From Burkholderiales bacterium (GTDB lineage: Bacteria > Pseudomonadota > Gammaproteobacteria > Burkholderiales > Burkholderiaceae_C): a stretch of 64,000 nucleotides of DNA. The translations under genes were made by a program, and so were the position numbers. This document shows positions 27,425 to 35,513 of this stretch, in pieces. A model generated the notes under the pieces. The model ran no database searches. It was given only the letters and a program-made list of their open reading frames with translations, and was not told the origin of the DNA. The number at the start of each line of letters is the position of its first letter. Position 1 is the first letter of the stretch. The stretch lies in contig JADJCH010000015.1 in the NCBI GenBank assembly GCA_016703325.1, forward strand, positions 1-64,000. The letters are read 5' to 3'.

Positions 27425-28522
27425 TCAGGCCGAGACGCGCAGGCGCGGGCCGTCGGTTTCGGCCGGGCGCACCTCGCCGACCACCGCTGCGGCGCTAAAG
27501 CCGTGGCGGGCAAACACCGCGAGCACCTCGTCCACCGCCTCCGGCGTGCAGGACACCAGCAGCCCGCCGCTGGTCTGCGGGTCGGTGAGCAGGGCGCGGT
27601 CGGAGGCGGCAAAGTCTGCCGGCAGGCCAATCTCTGCCCCGTAGCCGGCCCAGTTGCGCCCGGATGCGCCGGTCACCAGGCCGTCGGCGGCCAGGCTGCG
27701 CACGCCAGCCAGCTGGGGCACGGCGGCCCAGTCGATCACCACTTGGCAGCCGCTGCCGCGCGCCAGCTCCAGTGCATGGCCGGCCAGGCCGAAGCCGGTG
27801 ACGTCGGTCAGGGCATGCACACCCGGCAGCGCCGCCAGGTCCGGCCCGGGGGTGTTGAGCCTGGTGGTGTTGGCGATCATCTGGGCGTAGCCGGCCTCAC
27901 CGAGCAGGCCCTTTTTCAGTGCGGCGGACATCACCCCCACGCCGATGGGTTTGCCCAGCACCAGCCGGTCGCCGGCACGGGCGTCGGCATTGCGTTTGAC
28001 GTTTTTCGGGTGCACCAGGCCGAGTGCCACCAGGCCGTAGATGGCCTCCACCGAGTCGATGGTGTGGCCGCCGGCGATCGGGATGCCCGCGCTGCGGCAG
28101 ACCGACGCTCCGCCTTCCAGGATGCGGCCGATGGTGGTGGTGGACAGCACGTTGATCGGCATGCCCACCAGCGCCAGCGCCAGGATGGGGCGCCCGCCCA
28201 TGGCGTAGACGTCGCTGATGGCGTTGGTGGCGGCGATGCGACCGAAGTCGAAGGGGTCGTCGACGATCGGCATGAAGAAGTCGGTGGTGGCGATCAGCGC
28301 CTGCTCGTCGTTGAGCTGGTAGACGGCGGCGTCGTCCGCGGTCTCGATGCCCACCAGCAGCTCCTTGGGTATGGGCATGGCCGCCGTGCCCTGGAGGATC
28401 TCGCTGAGCACCCCGGGGGCGATCTTGCAGCCGCAGCCGCCACCGTGGGAGAGGGAGGTCAGGCGGGGTTCGGCGGTGGGTGCAGGGCAGGTGTCGGAGG
28501 AGGGGGCGGTGGCAGCGTTCAT
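27425..28522 (-). CDS. selD: Selenide, water dikinase (selenophosphate synthase)
   Basis: The 365-residue enzyme makes selenophosphate from selenide and ATP. The Gly-rich N-terminal loop GGGCGCK (about 27-33) holds the catalytic Cys and Lys, and TTDFFMPIVDDPFDFGRIAATNA and GGHTIDS match the ATP and metal site. TDVTGFGLAGH and the late DPQTSGGLL are standard SelD blocks. It is the SenC component when found with senA and senB. It overlaps the downstream end of senB by four bases, and no selA or selB is nearby, so selenoneine rather than selenocysteine is the likely use in this locus. Confidence 0.95.
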   Translation of the reverse strand: MNAATAPSSDTCPAPTAEPRLTSLSHGGGCGCKIAPGVLSEILQGTAAMPIPKELLVGIETADDAAVYQLNDEQALIATTDFFMPIVDDPFDFGRIAATNAISDVYAMGGRPILALALVGMPINVLSTTTIGRILEGGASVCRSAGIPIAGGHTIDSVEAIYGLVALGLVHPKNVKRNADARAGDRLVLGKPIGVGVMSAALKKGLLGEAGYAQMIANTTRLNTPGPDLAALPGVHALTDVTGFGLAGHALELARGSGCQVVIDWAAVPQLAGVRSLAADGLVTGASGRNWAGYGAEIGLPADFAASDRALLTDPQTSGGLLVSCTPEAVDEVLAVFARHGFSAAAVVGEVRPAETDGPRLRVSA

Positions 28523-29545
28523 GGGCGATGTTCTCCAGGGGCTGGTGCGGGGAGCGGCAGCAGCTCGGCCAGCAGGTTCAGCAGGGCGGCACGTTCATGT
28601 TCCGGGGTGAACCGCGGCGCGCGTTCGGCGCACTGGGCGCGCAGGGCCGGGAGCATAGCCGCATCGTCGCGGGCGCGCTCCAGCAGGGCTGCCAGCGCGC
28701 TGTCGTCGCCCCAGTCGAACAGGCCGCCGTAGTCTTCACCGAGCAGGCCAACGTTGCCGTCGATGCGCGAGGCCAGCACCGCGGTGCCGCTGACGATGGC
28801 CTCGATCACGACATGGGCGCCGCCTTCCATCCGGCTGGGGTGCACCAGCAGGTCGGCGTCGCGGATGCGCGCGCGGGTTGCGGCGTGGGGCAGGGGGCCC
28901 TGCCAGCGGTACTGCGGCTGTTCCTGCTGCAGCGCGCCGGCCAGTGCGCCCAGCGCCGGGTCGAGGGCTGCACCGATGTGGTCGAGGCGGATGTCGCGCC
29001 GGCCGACCAGGCGGCGCGCCGCATCGAAGTAGGTGGCGGGTGACTTCTCCTCGCGCAGGTGGCCCACCATCAACACGCGCAAGCTGGCGCCGGGGCCGGT
29101 GGATTGCGGCTTTCAGCGCCCGGGCCGACTGCAGGATGACGCAGGCTTTGGCCCGCAGAGCCGGGGGCAGCCGCAGCGGGCCGCAGTCGTTCAGGGTGAC
29201 CAGCCGGTCGGCCAGCGCCAGCGAGCGTTGCGCGCCGGCATCGCTGTCGATGTCGCGGTACAGGTCGGTGCCGGTGAGGACAACGATCAACGGCTGCCGG
29301 GGCTGCTGCTGTTTCCAGGCCGCAATGGAGGCGGCCGAGCGCCGGGCGTGCAGGGCGATCATGGTCACCGGCGGTGGGTCTGCCGGGTCGGCGTCAGGGC
29401 CCTCCCAGCGGTCACACAGTCGCGGCTCATAATGGCCTGACAGCATCTGCGCCCAGCGTCGGGCGGTCTGCCAGTTGCCGTTGTTGGCGTCGGCCAGGGC
29501 GGGGGTCACCAGGACCACGGCGGGACGTCGAGTGCTGCGAGCCAT
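28519..29545 (-). pseudogene. senB: Selenosugar synthase SenB-like glycosyltransferase, one-base frameshift
   Basis: SenB joins selenophosphate to a UDP-sugar to give a selenosugar for selenoneine synthesis. The first part, from ATG 29545, reads VVLVTPALADANNGNWQTARRWAQML and ends CVILQSARALK. The second part reads LRVLMVGHLREEKSPATYF, SRMEGGAHVVIEAI and GNVGLLGEDYGGLF, one base out of frame. A stop codon in the second frame lies at once upstream, so the switch falls between about 29085 and 29113. The T-triplet 29111-29113 is the best candidate; losing one base restores a continuous protein of about 341 residues. It overlaps selD by four bases, which supports an operon. Confidence 0.85.
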
Positions 29546-29563
29546 GCCTGGAGGTTACCCCGG

Positions 29564-30805
29564 ATGACGATCCTCGATCCCCTGAACCACCGCGATGCAG
29601 CCCTGCTGCGACAGGGCAATGCGGCTGAGCTGGGCGCCGCGCTGCAGGCCAGCCGGGCCGACACCCAGGCCACCTTTGCCGCCTGGCGGCGGGCACTGCC
29701 CGAGCTGGCCCTGCCGTTGCGCGACGAGCTGAACCCGCCGCTGTGGGAGCTGGGGCACATCGGCTGGTTCGAGGAGTTCTGGCTGGCGCGCAATCCCGAG
29801 CGCTGCCTGGGCCTGGCAGCCGACCCGCAGGCCACCCGCCCGGACAGCCTGCGCCCCGGCGGTGATGCGCTCTACAACTCCAGCCGGGTGCCGCACGACC
29901 GCCGCTGGAGCCTGCCGCTGCCCAGTGCGCAGGCCACGCTGGACGACCTGGCCCGCCAGCGCGAACAGACCCGGGCGCTGCTCGGGGGGATCGACCCGGC
30001 CAGCCGCGACGACGCAGCGCTGTACTTCTTCCGCCTGGCGCTGGCGCATGAGGACATGCACCACGAGGCCGCGCTGTACATGGCACAGCACCTGGGCCTG
30101 CCGATCACCGATGCGCGCTGGCAGGCGCCGCAGCTGACGATGCCGCGCGAGGCCATCACCCTGGCTGCAGGCCGCTGGCGGCTGGGCTGGAGCGGCGCGG
30201 GTTTTGCGTTCGACAACGAACTGGCGGCGCAGGAGGTGGCGCTGGACGGCTGTGAAATCGACAGCCGTGTGCTGACCTGGGCCGAGTACCTGCCCTTTGT
30301 GGACGCGGGCGGCTATCAGCAGCCGGCCTGGTGGAGTGAGGCGGGGCAGCAGTGGCTGGGCCGCAGCAGGGCCTGCGCACCGCGTTACCTGGAGCGTGCC
30401 GGCAGCAGCTGGCGGCAGTGGCGCCATGGCGCCTGGCGGGCGCTGCCGGCCGACGAACCGGCCTGTCATCTGACGCTGCACGAAGCCCAGGCCTGGTGTG
30501 CCTGGGCGGGCCGGCGCCTGCCCAGCGAGGCCGAGTGGGAGCGCGCCGCACTGGCGGCGCCGCAGCGTTTTCGCCATGGCGACGTGTGGGAGTGGACGGC
30601 CAGCCCCTTCGAGCCCTTTGCGGGGTTTGAGCCCCATCCTTACCGCGACTACTCGGCACCCTGGTTCGGCGGCAGCCGCCAGGTGCTGCGCGGCGGCTCC
30701 TTCATGACCCAGCCGCGGCTGCGCCATCCGCGTTACCGCAACTACTTCCAACCCGGGCGCAACGACTTGCCGGCCGGCCTGAGGACCTGCGCGCTGCAGG
30801 GGTGA
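29564..30805 (+). CDS. senA: Selenoneine synthase SenA (EgtB-like)
   Basis: The 413-residue iron enzyme is an EgtB relative. The N-terminal DinB-like half holds the three-His iron site: His in LGHIGWFEEFW (about 64) and HEDMHHE (HxxxHxE, about 162-168). The C-terminal half is a formylglycine-generating-enzyme (FGE-sulfatase) domain with VWEWTASPFEP, GGSFMTQP and the closing PAGLRTC. SenA joins a selenosugar to hercynine to make selenoneine. SenB and SelD partners on the other strand favour SenA over EgtB. GGAGG precedes ATG 29564. Its start is only 18 bp from senB. Confidence 0.92.
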   Translation: MTILDPLNHRDAALLRQGNAAELGAALQASRADTQATFAAWRRALPELALPLRDELNPPLWELGHIGWFEEFWLARNPERCLGLAADPQATRPDSLRPGGDALYNSSRVPHDRRWSLPLPSAQATLDDLARQREQTRALLGGIDPASRDDAALYFFRLALAHEDMHHEAALYMAQHLGLPITDARWQAPQLTMPREAITLAAGRWRLGWSGAGFAFDNELAAQEVALDGCEIDSRVLTWAEYLPFVDAGGYQQPAWWSEAGQQWLGRSRACAPRYLERAGSSWRQWRHGAWRALPADEPACHLTLHEAQAWCAWAGRRLPSEAEWERAALAAPQRFRHGDVWEWTASPFEPFAGFEPHPYRDYSAPWFGGSRQVLRGGSFMTQPRLRHPRYRNYFQPGRNDLPAGLRTCALQG

Positions 30806-30812
30806 AAACAGA

Positions 30813-30830
30813 GCCTGCCCTGTGGCAGGC
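30813..30830 (+). terminator. Hairpin after senA
   Basis: GCCTGCC (30813-30819) pairs with GGCAGGC (30824-30830) around CTGT, 8 bp after the senA stop codon. No T tract follows. The rest of the 193-bp gap to the thioredoxin gene shows no gene. Confidence 0.45.
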
Positions 30831-30998
30831 GCCGTCGGTGTAACTTTTCAGCCGGCTGCCGCGACTGGCAAGGCAAGGGCGTGAACCGATGCGGTTGCGC
30901 CCGGTCGAAGCGGGGCCGGCTTCCTGCTGTCCTCTACAGCGGTTTCCATCCTCCTGCTGCGCCTTTACCCACCCGTTCCAACCCAGACCTGCCACACC

Positions 30999-31418
30999 AT
31001 GACACCACTTTCCACCGCCTCTTTTGCACCCGCCCGCACCACCGGCCTGCGCAGTCTTTTCGCCGCGGCGCTGTTGACCGCAGCCGGCTGGGCCCAGGCC
31101 CTGGAGCTCAAGCCCTTCACCGCCGAGGCCCTGGCGGCCGCTCAGCAGGCCGGCCAGCCGGTGGCGGTGCATTTCCATGCCGAGTGGTGCCCCACCTGCA
31201 AGCTGCAGGAGAAGTCGCTCCAACAGCTGAAGACCGAAAGCGGTCTGGACATGACCGTGCTGGTGGCCGACTACGACAAGGAAAAGGAGCTGAAGAAGGC
31301 GATGCGGGTGCGCAGCCAGTCCACCCTGGTGGTGTTCCGAGGCACGCAGGAGAAGGCCCGCCTGGGCGGTGACACCGCCGCCGACAAGATTCGTGCCGCG
31401 CTGAAGACGGCACTCTGA
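30999..31418 (+). CDS. Periplasmic thioredoxin-like protein
   Basis: The 139-residue protein has a signal peptide (LRSLFAAALLTAAGWAQA, cleavage near 35) and a thioredoxin fold with active site WCPTC (AEWCPTCKLQ, about 62-71). STLVVFRG supplies the cis-Pro-equivalent region, though the Pro itself is replaced here (QSTLV). It probably reduces or oxidises disulfides outside the cytoplasm. The ccdA gene 16 bp downstream could supply its electrons. Confidence 0.8.
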   Translation: MTPLSTASFAPARTTGLRSLFAAALLTAAGWAQALELKPFTAEALAAAQQAGQPVAVHFHAEWCPTCKLQEKSLQQLKTESGLDMTVLVADYDKEKELKKAMRVRSQSTLVVFRGTQEKARLGGDTAADKIRAALKTAL

Positions 31419-31434
31419 GTCGGAGCAGTTCGAC

Positions 31435-32163
31435 ATGGAGTTGTCACTTCCCCAGATGGGCCTGAGCCTGGCCGCCGGCAGCCTGACCACGTTGAGCCCC
31501 TGCGTCTTTCCGCTGCTGCCGCTGGTGCTGGGCGGCGCTCTGCAGGGGCACCGGCTGGCACCGTTGGCGCTGGGCCTGGGCATGGCGGCCTCCTTCGCCG
31601 GCCTGGGTGTGCTGCTGGGAGCGGCCGGCCCGGCGCTGGGCCTGGACGGTGATGTGATCCGCATCGGCGGTGCCTGGCTGCTGATCGGTTTTGCGCTGGT
31701 GATGCTGATCCCGGCCTGGAGCGAGCGCTTCACGAACTGGATGCTGCCGATCGCCAGCAGCGCCAACGCCGCCTCGTCGCGGCTGTCCGGCGGTTCTCTG
31801 GGCAGTGCCCTGCTGCTGGGCGCCGTGCTGGGGCTGGTCTGGAGCCCCTGCTCGGGCCCGCTGCTGGCCTCGGCGCTGACGCTGGTGGCCAGCGAAGGCG
31901 GCGCGGCCCGCGGCGGCCTGGTGCTGGGGCTGTTCGGCGTGGGCGCGGCGATCCCGCTGGTGGCGGTGGCCTATGCCTCGCGTGCCGGTTTCACCCGAGC
32001 GCGCGGCTGGGTGCTGGGCCACATCGACCGCCTCAAGAAGGGCTTTGCCGTGCTGCTGGGCCTGATGGGTGTGGCCATCCTCACCGGTGCCGACAAGTGG
32101 TTGGAGGCGCAGGTCAACGGCTGGCTTCCGGACTCGTGGCTGGGGCTGACGGTGGCGATCTGA
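31435..32163 (+). CDS. ccdA: CcdA-type thiol-disulfide transmembrane protein
   Basis: A 242-residue membrane protein with about six hydrophobic helices. LSPCVFPLLPL (first helix, Cys about 23) and WSPCSGPLLAS (about 139) hold the paired Cys that carry electrons across the membrane in the CcdA/DsbD family. It would pass reducing power from cytoplasmic thioredoxin to the periplasmic thioredoxin encoded just upstream. Use in cytochrome c maturation is possible, but no other ccm/ccs genes are nearby. Confidence 0.85.
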   Translation: MELSLPQMGLSLAAGSLTTLSPCVFPLLPLVLGGALQGHRLAPLALGLGMAASFAGLGVLLGAAGPALGLDGDVIRIGGAWLLIGFALVMLIPAWSERFTNWMLPIASSANAASSRLSGGSLGSALLLGAVLGLVWSPCSGPLLASALTLVASEGGAARGGLVLGLFGVGAAIPLVAVAYASRAGFTRARGWVLGHIDRLKKGFAVLLGLMGVAILTGADKWLEAQVNGWLPDSWLGLTVAI

Positions 32164-32188
32164 AAGCTGGGCCCGAGCACTGCAGTGC

Positions 32189-33781
32189 TCAGGGGCTCAG
32201 TGTCTCGACCTCGAAGCCGACGATGTTGCGGTCCGCCCGGCTGAACTCCACGCCGATGAGGTGGATGGGCTCGCCGCGGTCGCGGTACTTGTCGGCGTAG
32301 CCGTGTGCCTGGATCTGCCGCAGCGCAGCGCCGCTGGCCGTTGCGTTGACGACCTTGAACTCGAAGAGAAAGACCTGGCCGCCATACAGCACCGTCAGAT
32401 CGATGCGGCCGTGGCTGGTGGCGTCCTCCACCCGCAGGTCCAGGCCGAGTGCGGCCAGGTGGCTGTAGAACACGCTGGCGTAGTGCCCCTCAAAGCCGGC
32501 CAGCGGGTTGCGGCGATACCAGTCACTGGGGATGCTGGCAAACAGCGCCTGCAGCAGCGACTGCAGGCCGGGCCAGTCGGCCTCGCGCAGTTGATCGCGC
32601 AGGCGGGTCTGGGCCAGCAGCAACTGCCGGGGTGGCACGCCATAGGCGGGCAGCAGGGCCTTGTTGAGGGCGGACTCCACCTCGCGATTGGGATAACCCA
32701 GCGTGTAGACCGGCTCCTGCTCGGGGGTGCTGGCGGTGGAGGCGCGGATGGTCAGGTAGCCGGTCTGGAACAGCAGGGCCTCGGGTTCGATCAGATCCAC
32801 ATCGAAGCTCGACAGCAGGGCCGCATCGCTGTGCAGGCCGGCCAGGTCCGGGGTGAAGAATTGCCGATCGGCGAGCAGCCTGATCAGGAAGGTGGGGGTG
32901 CCGGTCTCGAACCAGTAGGAGGCAAAACGACGCTTGCGCAGCAGCAGCAGCACATCGAAGGGGTTGTAGACCGAGGTGCCGAGCCAGTGGTAGCCGTTGT
33001 ACCAGCGGCGGATCTCGTCGCGGTCCAGCCCGGGCAGCTCCGGGGCGAACACGCTGTCGATGTCCGCGTCGGTGTAGCCGCACAGCGCACTCCAGCGCGC
33101 GTCCAGCGTGATGTCCTCCAGGTTGTTCAGCCCGGAGAACAGGCCGACCTTGCTGAACTTGCTCACGCCGGTGAGGAAGACGAAGCGCAGGTGTTCGTCG
33201 CAGTCCTTGAGAACGCTGTAGATGTCCCGCAGGGCATCGCGCATGCGTTGGGCGGTACCGGGCGTGGCGATGTGGTCGAGCAGGGGTTTGTCGTATTCGT
33301 CCACCAGCACGGCGACACGTTCGCCACGGCTGATGTGAGCCTGGCGGATCAGATCGGCGAAGTTGCCGGCCAGATCCTCCTCCGGCAAACCCGGCGGCAG
33401 CGCCAGGCCGAGCGCGACCCGGTTGATGCGCAGGTTTTCGCGGATGCGCTGCTCCAAATGGGATCCATCCGGTCCCACACCGCCGGAAAAGCTGATGCGG
33501 ATGACCGGGTAGCGTCGGGACCAGTCCCAGCGCGTTTCGGCGGCCAGGCCGACGAACAGTTCGCGGTGGCCCTCGAAGAGTTCCTTGAAGGTATCGACCA
33601 GCAGGCTCTTGCCGAAGCGGCGCGGGCGACTGAGGAAGTAGTACTTGCCCGAGTCGATCAGCGTGACGGCCATGCCGGTCTTGTCGACGTAGTAGTGGCC
33701 CTCCTGGCGGATCTCGCGCAGGTTCTGGATGCCGATGGGCAGCTTGCGGCGCGGCAGCGGCGTGGGCGGGGGCGCGGGCAT
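32189..33781 (-). CDS. AAA-ATPase-like/PD-(D/E)XK nuclease-like protein, copy 1
   Basis: The 530-residue protein has an AAA-ATPase-like N-terminal half (RKLPIGIQNLREIRQEGHYYVDKTG, then a P-loop variant SRPRRFGKSLLVDT). The C-terminal half contains GRIDLTVLYGGQVFLFEFKV, which fits a PD-(D/E)XK nuclease core (D...ExK). Such proteins are widespread and often duplicated; their role is unknown. It is a tandem copy of the gene at 33840-35426. The first 290 and last 45 residues are nearly identical between copies, while the middle differs strongly. ATG 33781 matches the start of copy 2; a longer GTG start at 33817 is less likely. Confidence 0.85.
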   Translation of the reverse strand: MPAPPPTPLPRRKLPIGIQNLREIRQEGHYYVDKTGMAVTLIDSGKYYFLSRPRRFGKSLLVDTFKELFEGHRELFVGLAAETRWDWSRRYPVIRISFSGGVGPDGSHLEQRIRENLRINRVALGLALPPGLPEEDLAGNFADLIRQAHISRGERVAVLVDEYDKPLLDHIATPGTAQRMRDALRDIYSVLKDCDEHLRFVFLTGVSKFSKVGLFSGLNNLEDITLDARWSALCGYTDADIDSVFAPELPGLDRDEIRRWYNGYHWLGTSVYNPFDVLLLLRKRRFASYWFETGTPTFLIRLLADRQFFTPDLAGLHSDAALLSSFDVDLIEPEALLFQTGYLTIRASTASTPEQEPVYTLGYPNREVESALNKALLPAYGVPPRQLLLAQTRLRDQLREADWPGLQSLLQALFASIPSDWYRRNPLAGFEGHYASVFYSHLAALGLDLRVEDATSHGRIDLTVLYGGQVFLFEFKVVNATASGAALRQIQAHGYADKYRDRGEPIHLIGVEFSRADRNIVGFEVETLSP

Positions 33782-33788
33782 GGCGGGG

Positions 33789-33794
33789 AGTGTA
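33789..33794 (-). promoter_or_regulatory. Candidate -10 box of ATPase copy 1 (leaderless)
   Basis: TACACT on the - strand ends 7 bases before ATG 33781. GTGTCA lies 17 bp further upstream (33812-33817) as a 4-of-6 match to a -35 box. Confidence 0.45.
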
Positions 33795-33839
33795 CGGTTC
33801 GTGCCGGCCGCTGACACAGGGCGCTTACACAGGCCGCGC

Positions 33840-35426
33840 TCAGGGGTTCAGCGTCTCGACCTCGAAACCGACGATGTTGCGGTCCGCCCGGCTGAACTCC
33901 ACGCCGATGAGGTGGATGGGCTCGCAGCGGTCGCGGTACTTGTCGGCGTAGCCGCGTGCCTGGATCTGCGCCAGGGCCTGGCCCTGGGGGAGGAGCTCCA
34001 CCACCTTGAACTCGAAGATCCACACCGCCCCGGCGGCCAGCACCACCATGTCGATGCGGCCCTTGTGGGTGCAGTCTTCCACCCGGATGTCAAGCCCGAG
34101 AGCGGCGAAGTGGCTGTAGAACACGCTGGCCCAGTAGCCCTCGTACTGCGCGATGGCACTGTTGCGGTACCAGTCGTTTGGGATGCTGGCAAAAAACGCG
34201 CGGAAGAGATCTCGCAAGGCTGCCACATCCCCTGCCAGCAGCACCCGCCACAGACGGCTGACCTGGGGCTCCGACACCGCTGCATCGCCGGTGAAGGCCT
34301 TGAGCAGATGGTCGTTGAGGCTGGCCTGTACCTCCAGGTTGGGGTACTTGAGGGTGAACTGCGTGCGTCCGGGAAGAGGTTCCTCCTGATCGATGGTCAG
34401 GTAGCCGGTCTGGAACAGCAGCGCTTCGGGTCGCATGGATTCGACCTCGAAGGTCGACAGCAGCGTTTCGCTGGCCACCAGGTGACCGAGCTGCGGGGTG
34501 AAGGTTTGCCGCTCGGTGAGGAGCCGGACCAGGAAGGTGGGCGTACCGGTCTCGAACCAGAAGGGGCGGAACTCGCGGGTGTCGAACAGCAGCAGCACAT
34601 CGAAGGGGTTGTAGACCGAGGTGCCGCGCCAGTTGTAGCCGTTGTACCAGCGTCGGATCTCGTCGCGGTCCAGCTCGGGCAGCTCCGGGGCGAACACGCT
34701 GTCGATGTCCGCATCGGTGTAGCCGCACAGCGCACTCCAGCGCGCGTCCAGCGTGATGTCGCGCAGGTTGTTCAGGCCGGAGAACAGGCCGACCTTGCTG
34801 AACTTGCTCACGCCGGTGAGGAAGACGAAGCGCAGGTGTTCGTCGCAGTCCTTGAGAACGCCGTAGAGGTCCCGCAGCGCATCGCGCATGCGTTGGGCGG
34901 TGTCGGGCGCGGCGATGTGGTCGAGCAGGGGCTTGTCGTATTCGTCCACCAGCACGGCGACGCGTTCGCCGCGGCTGAGGTGAGCCTGACGGATCAGATC
35001 GGCGAAGTTGCCGGCCAGGTCCTCCTCCGGCAAACCCGGCGGCAGCGCCAGGCCGAGCGCGACCCGATTGATGCGCAGGTTTTCGCGGATGCGCTGCTCC
35101 AGCTGCGATCCGCCCGGCCCCACGCCGCCCGAAAAGCTGAAGCGGATGACTGGGCATTTCCGCGACCAGTCCCAGCGCGGCTCGGCGGCCAGGCCGACGA
35201 AGAGCTCGCGGTGGCCCTCAAAGAGCTCCTTGAAGGTGTCGACCAGCAGACTCTTGCCGAAGCGGCGCGGGCGGCTGAGGAAGTAGTACTTGCCCGAGTC
35301 GATCAGCGTGACGGCCATGCCGGTCTTGTCGACGTAGTAATGGCCCTCCTGGCGGATCTCGCGCAGGTTCTGGATGCCGATGGGCAGTTTGCGGCGCGGT
35401 AGCGGTGCGGGCGGGGGCGCGAGCAT
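33840..35426 (-). CDS. AAA-ATPase-like/PD-(D/E)XK nuclease-like protein, copy 2
   Basis: The 528-residue paralogue of the gene at 32189-33781, same order and strand. The P-loop region SRPRRFGKSLLVDT and the Asp-rich VLVDEYDKPLLDHIA segment are shared word for word. The nuclease-like part reads GRIDMVVLAAGAVWIFEFKV. Residues about 300-480 differ from copy 1, including the region that follows PTFLVRLL, so the two may recognise different partners or targets. A 58-bp gap separates the copies, and the upstream TACACT box is also duplicated. Confidence 0.85.
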   Translation of the reverse strand: MLAPPPAPLPRRKLPIGIQNLREIRQEGHYYVDKTGMAVTLIDSGKYYFLSRPRRFGKSLLVDTFKELFEGHRELFVGLAAEPRWDWSRKCPVIRFSFSGGVGPGGSQLEQRIRENLRINRVALGLALPPGLPEEDLAGNFADLIRQAHLSRGERVAVLVDEYDKPLLDHIAAPDTAQRMRDALRDLYGVLKDCDEHLRFVFLTGVSKFSKVGLFSGLNNLRDITLDARWSALCGYTDADIDSVFAPELPELDRDEIRRWYNGYNWRGTSVYNPFDVLLLFDTREFRPFWFETGTPTFLVRLLTERQTFTPQLGHLVASETLLSTFEVESMRPEALLFQTGYLTIDQEEPLPGRTQFTLKYPNLEVQASLNDHLLKAFTGDAAVSEPQVSRLWRVLLAGDVAALRDLFRAFFASIPNDWYRNSAIAQYEGYWASVFYSHFAALGLDIRVEDCTHKGRIDMVVLAAGAVWIFEFKVVELLPQGQALAQIQARGYADKYRDRCEPIHLIGVEFSRADRNIVGFEVETLNP

Positions 35427-35433
35427 GGAGGAG

Positions 35434-35439
35434 AGTGTA
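35434..35439 (-). promoter_or_regulatory. Candidate -10 box of ATPase copy 2 (leaderless)
   Basis: TACACT on the - strand ends 7 bases before ATG 35426, in the same context as copy 1. No clear -35 box is visible. Confidence 0.4.
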
Positions 35440-35513
35440 CGGCGGGGCCCGGAGTCAGCTCCGGCCCGAGCCTCGGCGCCAAGGCAGGGCGCGCGAGCCG
35501 GGTGGGGGTACCC

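Noticed and set aside
29564..30805. Assigning the gene as egtB (ergothioneine)
   Set aside because: Adjacent selD and senB fit selenoneine synthesis better. An EgtB activity cannot be fully excluded from sequence.
32189..35439. Insertion sequence or composite transposon
   Set aside because: No inverted repeats, target duplications or transposase were seen. The proteins fit AAA-ATPase-like/PD-(D/E)XK, not transposases.
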